From: Pigmentiphaga sp. H8
GTDB lineage: Bacteria > Pseudomonadota > Gammaproteobacteria > Burkholderiales > Burkholderiaceae_B
Assembly (NCBI RefSeq): GCF_003854895.1
Contig: NZ_CP033966.1
Location: 558,001-622,000 of the forward strand
Reading direction: 5' to 3'
Length of the DNA stretch: 64,000 bases
Positions 60,025 through 64,000 of the stretch are shown here, one piece after another. Position 1 is the stretch's first letter, and the number at the start of each line of letters is the position of its first letter. The position numbers and the translations under genes are program-made. The notes beneath the pieces are model-generated. The model searched no databases. It was given only the letters and a program-made list of their open reading frames with translations, and had not been told where the DNA came from.

Positions 60025-60426
60025 ATGGCGAAATCCCCGAACAGCGGCGCCCAGCGCGTTCGCAAGAAAGTCAAGAAGAACGTCTCGGACGGCATCGCGC
60101 ACGTTCACGCGTCCTTCAACAACACCATCATCACGATCACCGATCGCCAGGGCAATGCCCTGTCGTGGGCGACGTCGGGCGGCGCCGGCTTCAAGGGCTC
60201 GCGCAAGTCCACCCCGTTCGCGGCCCAGGTCGCGGCGGAGTCCGCCGGTCGCGTGGCGATGGAATACGGCATCAAGACGCTGGAAGTGCGTATCAAGGGC
60301 CCCGGTCCCGGCCGCGAATCGTCGGTTCGCGCCCTGAACGCCCTGGGCATCAAGATCTCCAGCATCGCCGACATCACGCCGGTGCCGCACAACGGCTGCC
60401 GTCCGCCGAAGCGCAGAAGGATCTGA
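60025..60426 (+). CDS. rpsK: 30S ribosomal protein S11
   Basis: A 133-residue S11 protein of the platform. HVHASFNNTIITITDRQGN and ITPVPHNGCRPPKRRRI are canonical. A dispersed repeat begins directly after its stop. Confidence 0.99.
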   Translation: MAKSPNSGAQRVRKKVKKNVSDGIAHVHASFNNTIITITDRQGNALSWATSGGAGFKGSRKSTPFAAQVAAESAGRVAMEYGIKTLEVRIKGPGPGRESSVRALNALGIKISSIADITPVPHNGCRPPKRRRI

Positions 60427-60505
60427 GCCCCCCCCTACGCGCTTCGCGCGCCCCCCAGGGGGCGATGCGGGTGGACCGGCGGAGCCGGATCCACCGCATC
60501 CTGGG
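60427..60505 (-). repeat. Dispersed palindromic intergenic repeat, copy 2
   Basis: Reverse orientation: CCCCCCTACGCGCTTCGCGC, then CCCCCCAGGGGGC, then GGACCGGCGGAGCCGGATCC and a final CCTGGG. It starts at the base after the rpsK stop. It is nearly the reverse complement of copies 1 and 3. Confidence 0.8.
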
Positions 60506-60745
60506 TCTTTCGCTTTGCGGCCCTTTGGGCCGCTCGCTGTGGGAGCTTCGGGCAAAGCGCGGTAGAATAAAGGGCTTTGCTGTTTGCGGTACGTAGTTTT
60601 TATTGTTTTATGGGGGCGCAGCCGGCATGGGTCGGGTGCGCCGAGTAAGACCACCGTTTGCCGCGTTCTGGTTCATCGAACGTAAATGACCAAGGCAAAC
60701 TCCTCGCCATGCGTGTGCATGGCCTGACAGAGAAAAGGATACATC
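60506..60745 (+). other. rpsD leader region
   Basis: With copy 2 of the repeat this makes a 319-base gap without a gene. It holds a TAGAAT at about 60564 that could be a -10 box, but no matching -35 is convincing. The rest may fold into a leader that S4 binds, as in E. coli, where S4 represses the alpha operon; I cannot show this from sequence. Confidence 0.4.
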
Positions 60746-61369
60746 GTGGCACGTTATATTGGCCCCAAATGTAAGCTTTCCCGCCGCGAAGGCACGGACC
60801 TCTTCCTGAAGAGCGCCCGCCGTTCGCTGGATTCCAAGTGCAAGCTCGAGAGCAAGCCCGGCCAGCATGGCCGCACCTCGGGTGCCCGTACCTCGGACTA
60901 CGGTCTGCAGCTGCGCGAGAAGCAAAAGCTCAAGCGCATGTACGGCATTCTGGAAAAGCAGTTCCGCAAGTACTTCGAAGAAGCCGAGCGCCGCAAGGGC
61001 AACACCGGCGAAAACCTGATCCAGCTGCTCGAGTCGCGCCTGGACAACGTGGTCTATCGCATGGGCTTCGGCTCGACCCGCGCCGAAGCGCGCCAGTTGG
61101 TCAGCCACAAGGCGCTGATGCTGAACGGCCACACCGCCAACGTGCCGTCCATCATCGTCAAGGCCGGCGACGTGATCACCATCCGTGAGAAGGCCAAGAA
61201 GCAGGCCCGTATCCAGGAGGCGCTGCAACTGGCCTCCAGCCAGGGCATGCCGCAGTGGGTCAGCGTCGACGCGACCAAGCTGGAAGGCACGTTCAAGCAG
61301 GCCCCGGATCGCGCCGATGTCGCCCGCGACATCAACGAATCCATGGTCGTGGAACTCTATTCGCGCTAA
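60746..61369 (+). CDS. rpsD: 30S ribosomal protein S4
   Basis: A 207-residue S4 protein that binds the 5' domain of 16S rRNA. It starts with GTG at 60746 after AAGGA. MARYIGPKCKLSRREGTDLF and the S4-domain segment EARQLVSHKALMLNGH are diagnostic. Repeat copy 3 follows its stop. Confidence 0.98.
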   Translation: MARYIGPKCKLSRREGTDLFLKSARRSLDSKCKLESKPGQHGRTSGARTSDYGLQLREKQKLKRMYGILEKQFRKYFEEAERRKGNTGENLIQLLESRLDNVVYRMGFGSTRAEARQLVSHKALMLNGHTANVPSIIVKAGDVITIREKAKKQARIQEALQLASSQGMPQWVSVDATKLEGTFKQAPDRADVARDINESMVVELYSR

Positions 61370-61404
61370 TAACTGAAGCCGGCTCTAGGTGCCGGCTTTC
61401 CCAT

Positions 61405-61484
61405 CCCTGGGCACAGCGGATCCGGCTTTGCCGGTCCGCCAGTGCCGCCCCTTGAGGGGCGCGCGGAGCGCGTAGGGGTGGGCC
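61405..61484 (+). repeat. Dispersed palindromic intergenic repeat, copy 3
   Basis: Forward orientation: CCCTGG, GGATCCGGCTTTGCCGGTCC, GCCCCTTGAGGGGC, GCGCGGAGCGCG and GTAGGGG. It begins 36 bases after the rpsD stop and lies before rpoA. Confidence 0.8.
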
Positions 61485-61548
61485 TATTTTTCCCCCAGCC
61501 TTATCGGTGTAACGAGCCGAGGGTATTGATAAGGAATAAGGAAGATTC

Positions 61549-62535
61549 ATGGCGAATGCCGCATTTCTGAAACCGCGCAATATCGACGTCGAGACCATCG
61601 GCTCGAATCATGCCAAGGTGATCATGGAGCCGTTCGAACGCGGCTACGGTCATACCCTGGGCAATGCGCTGCGCCGCATCCTGCTGTCGTCGATGGCGGG
61701 CTACGCGCCGACCGAAGTGCAGATCACCGGTGTCGTGCACGAATACTCGGCCATCGATGGCGTGCGCGAAGACGTGGTCGACATCCTGCTGAACCTCAAG
61801 GGTGTGGTGTTCAAGCTGCACAACCGCGACGAAGTCGTCCTGACCCTGCGCAAGCAAGGCCCCGGCGTGGTCACGGCCGCCGATATCGAACTCTCGCACG
61901 ACGTCGAGATCATCAACCCCAACCACGTCATTGCCAACCTGACGGACAACGGCCGTCTGGAAATGCAACTGAAGGTGGAGAAGGGCCGCGGCTACGTGCC
62001 GGGCAACCTGCGCAGCTTCGCCGATGACCATGCCCGCACCGTGGGCCGCATCGTGCTGGACGCCTCGTACAGCCCGATCCGCCGCGTCAGCTACACCGTC
62101 GAAAGCGCCCGCGTCGAGCAGCGTACCGACCTGGACAAGCTGGTCCTCGACATCGAGACCAACGGCGTGATCTCGCCCGAGGAAGCCGTGCGCCAGTCGG
62201 CCCGCATCCTGATGGACCAGCTGTCGGTGTTCGCCGCGCTGGAAGGCTCGACGGAAACCATCGAAGCGCCCGCCCGTGGCACGCCGCAGATCGACCCGAT
62301 CCTGCTGCGCCCGGTCGACGACCTCGAACTGACCGTCCGCTCGGCCAACTGCCTGAAGGCCGAGAACATCTACTACATCGGCGACCTGATCCAGCGTACC
62401 GAGAACGAACTGCTGAAGACCCCGAACCTGGGTCGCAAGTCGCTCAACGAGATCAAGGAAGTCCTGGCTGCCCGCGGCCTGACCCTGGGCATGAAGCTCG
62501 AGAACTGGCCGCCTCTCGGCCTCGAGCGGCCGTAG
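61549..62535 (+). CDS. rpoA: RNA polymerase alpha subunit
   Basis: A 328-residue alpha subunit. The N-terminal dimerisation domain contains YGHTLGNALRRILLSSM. The C-terminal domain carries RSANCLKAENIYYIGDL, including the Arg that binds UP elements. AAGGAAG precedes the ATG. Length is normal. Confidence 0.99.
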   Translation: MANAAFLKPRNIDVETIGSNHAKVIMEPFERGYGHTLGNALRRILLSSMAGYAPTEVQITGVVHEYSAIDGVREDVVDILLNLKGVVFKLHNRDEVVLTLRKQGPGVVTAADIELSHDVEIINPNHVIANLTDNGRLEMQLKVEKGRGYVPGNLRSFADDHARTVGRIVLDASYSPIRRVSYTVESARVEQRTDLDKLVLDIETNGVISPEEAVRQSARILMDQLSVFAALEGSTETIEAPARGTPQIDPILLRPVDDLELTVRSANCLKAENIYYIGDLIQRTENELLKTPNLGRKSLNEIKEVLAARGLTLGMKLENWPPLGLERP

Positions 62536-62537
62536 AG

Positions 62538-62616
62538 GGCCCCCCCTACGCCCTACGGGCGCCCCCCAGGGGGCGGCACTGGCGGACCGGCGGAGCCGGA
62601 TCCGCTGTGCCCTGGG
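62538..62616 (-). repeat. Dispersed palindromic intergenic repeat, copy 4
   Basis: Reverse orientation: CCCCCCCTACG, GCGCCCCCCAGGGGGC, GGACCGGCGGAGCCGGATCC and a final CCCTGGG. It begins two bases after the rpoA stop. Confidence 0.8.
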
Positions 62617-62743
62617 TAGCGGAGCTTGTTTCGTTACGTAGTTGTAGTACCAACAATTTTTCCACCGGCCCGCGGCGCTTTGCCGATAGAAGAGCTGGAA
62701 ACCTCGCGGCACAGCCGCTCTTAGATTCATAAAGGAAGTCATC

Positions 62744-63133
62744 ATGCGTCACCGTCACGGTCTCCGTAAACTGAACCGCACCAGCAGCCATCGTCTGGCC
62801 ATGTTCCGCAACATGGCTGTCTCGCTGCTCACGCACGAAGCCATCAAGACCACCCTGCCCAAGGCCAAGGAACTGCGCCGCATCGTCGAGCCGCTGATCA
62901 CCCTGGGCAAGGAGCCGACCCTGGCCAACAAGCGCCTGGCGTTCGCCCGCCTGCGCGATCGCGACCTGGTCGTCAAGCTGTTCGCCGAAATCGGCCCCCG
63001 CTTCAAGGAGCGCAACGGTGGTTACACCCGCATCCTGAAGATGGGTTTCCGCCAAGGCGACAACGCTCCCATGGCCTACATGGAGCTGGTCGACCGCGCG
63101 CCGGAAGCCGAAGAGGCCGCCGACGCCGAGTAA
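62744..63133 (+). CDS. rplQ: 50S ribosomal protein L17
   Basis: A 129-residue L17 protein; MRHRHGLRKLNRTSSHRLAM is diagnostic. The last residues (EAEEAADAE) are acidic. It is the final gene of the block, ended by the terminator 46 bases later. Confidence 0.99.
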   Translation: MRHRHGLRKLNRTSSHRLAMFRNMAVSLLTHEAIKTTLPKAKELRRIVEPLITLGKEPTLANKRLAFARLRDRDLVVKLFAEIGPRFKERNGGYTRILKMGFRQGDNAPMAYMELVDRAPEAEEAADAE

Positions 63134-63179
63134 GCAAGGCGGGGCCGGGCTGGCGCCCGGTCCGATGTCTGGTTGAATG

Positions 63180-63210
63180 AAAACTGCGAGCTTGTCTCGC
63201 AGTTTTTTTT
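63180..63210 (+). terminator. Intrinsic terminator after rplQ
   Basis: AAAACTGCGAG, loop CTTGT, CTCGCAGTTTTTTTT: a perfect stem followed by a run of eight T. It ends the alpha transcript. Confidence 0.95.
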
Positions 63211-63282
63211 GCCCGAGGCGAGATCGATGGAGCCCGGCGCACGGCGTTACCATCCGGTCACTCGCACCAGCGGAATGCCTAA

Positions 63283-64000
63283 ATGAAATTCAACCAACTG
63301 CGCGACTTCGTCGCCGTGGCGCGCGCCGGCAGTATCCACCAGGCGGCAAGGGACCTCGGGCTGAGCCAGCCCGCGCTGACCAAGAGCGTCAGGCAGCTGG
63401 AAAAAGAGCTGGGAACGCCTCTTTTCCAGCGGACCGCCCAGGGCGCCGTCCTGAACGAGATGGGCAGGCGTTTCCTGCGACGCGCGGAAGTCGCCGCCAA
63501 TGAGCTGAGCCGCGGCCAGGACGAAGTGTCCCAGCTGCTGGGCAGCCAGGGCGGACGCGTGGCGCTGGCGCTGTCGGCGACGCCGTCTCTCCTGTTCCTG
63601 CCCAATGCCCTGAAGGTGTTCCGTCGAAGCTACCCCCATGCCGAGGTGCGCATCGTCGAGGGCCTGCTTCCGGTCATGCTGCCCGAATTGCGCGACAGCC
63701 AGCTGGATTTCGTGCTTGCGCCGGAGCCCGCGAAATCGCTCGGCAGCGAGTTCGCGGTATCGCCGATGTTCGGACACCGGCGCGCGGTGGTCTGCCGCAA
63801 GGGGCATCCGCTGGGCGGCGCGCGCTCGCTGGCCGAGCTGGTCGACGCGGACTGGGTCCTGACCGGCGCCGCCGGGCCGCGCTCGTCGGAGTTGGACGAT
63901 GTGTTCCGCTCGCGGGAACTGCCGGTTCCCCGCGCCGACATACAGTGCGAATCACTGATGGCGCTGGTAAGCCTCCTGGCCAATACCGACCTGATCGCGC
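63283..64000 (+). CDS. LysR-family transcriptional regulator (3' end outside window)
   Basis: The first 239 residues of a LysR regulator; the frame is open at the right edge. The helix-turn-helix is GSIHQAARDLGLSQPALTKS at about residues 16-35, then LGTPLFQRTAQGAVLNEMG. The effector domain is partly present and resembles the CynR/GcvA-type fold. It lies just after the rplQ terminator and has no role in translation. Target and ligand are unknown. Confidence 0.92.
   Translation, partial: MKFNQLRDFVAVARAGSIHQAARDLGLSQPALTKSVRQLEKELGTPLFQRTAQGAVLNEMGRRFLRRAEVAANELSRGQDEVSQLLGSQGGRVALALSATPSLLFLPNALKVFRRSYPHAEVRIVEGLLPVMLPELRDSQLDFVLAPEPAKSLGSEFAVSPMFGHRRAVVCRKGHPLGGARSLAELVDADWVLTGAAGPRSSELDDVFRSRELPVPRADIQCESLMALVSLLANTDLIA

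Overview
The window is GC-rich, densely coded DNA. The str, S10, spc and alpha ribosomal gene order with secY-infA-rpmJ-rpsM, and the abundance of orphan Bug (TctC-type) periplasmic binding proteins, point to a beta-proteobacterium of the order Burkholderiales. The best fit is family Alcaligenaceae (Bordetella or Achromobacter relatives). This is an inference from gene content; no 16S rRNA gene is present. I saw no tRNA or rRNA genes, CRISPR arrays, transposases or prophage.

Bases 1-32700 are accessory and catabolic. The left edge (1-6318) holds two SsuC/TauC-type ABC permeases (the first cut by the window), a class II aldolase-family enzyme, an isochorismatase-fold amidase, a Bug protein, a 3-hydroxyanthranilate 3,4-dioxygenase-like enzyme, a second isochorismatase-fold hydrolase and a LysR regulator with two DNA-binding domains. 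From 20498 down to 6291 on the minus strand runs a 14-gene pyridine-carboxylate operon: Bug protein, Pht5-type decarboxylase, three-subunit molybdenum hydroxylase, CoxG, three-component Rieske oxygenase (ferredoxin, reductase, alpha, beta), amidohydrolase-family decarboxylase, then NicD, NicX and NicF homologues and a MarR regulator. It reads as hydroxylation, second hydroxylation and decarboxylation to 2,5-dihydroxypyridine, then ring opening to maleamate and maleate. The closest scheme I know is the picolinate (pic) pathway of Alcaligenes faecalis; maleate isomerase is not in the window. A shared motif (TCAGTAnnCTG) before marR, before the Rieske ferredoxin and inside a 52-bp palindrome before the first gene suggests a MarR regulon.

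From 20752 to 32673 follow katA, an Rrf2 regulator with four operator-like sites, a five-gene branched-chain-amino-acid-type ABC transporter, an NDH-2-like flavoprotein, and a TetR-controlled group (Rieske oxygenase, TauA-like binding protein, TauD-like dioxygenase).

From 33108 the core translation genes run on the plus strand: rpsL-rpsG-fusA-tuf, then rpsJ to rpsQ. After rpsQ a strong intrinsic terminator is followed by about 10.7 kb of unrelated genes: iclR, an RraA-family gene, a Bug gene, bglX, opgG, an intradiol dioxygenase, an MFS exporter and a lysR. Then rplN starts again behind its own promoter and the genes run through secY, infA, rpmJ, rpsM, rpsK, rpsD, rpoA and rplQ to a second terminator at 63180-63210. 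The S10/spc unit is therefore physically split. A LysR gene runs off the right edge.

Four copies of an 80-bp palindromic intergenic repeat, in both orientations, lie after tuf, rpsK, rpsD and rpoA, with a fragment beside nicD.
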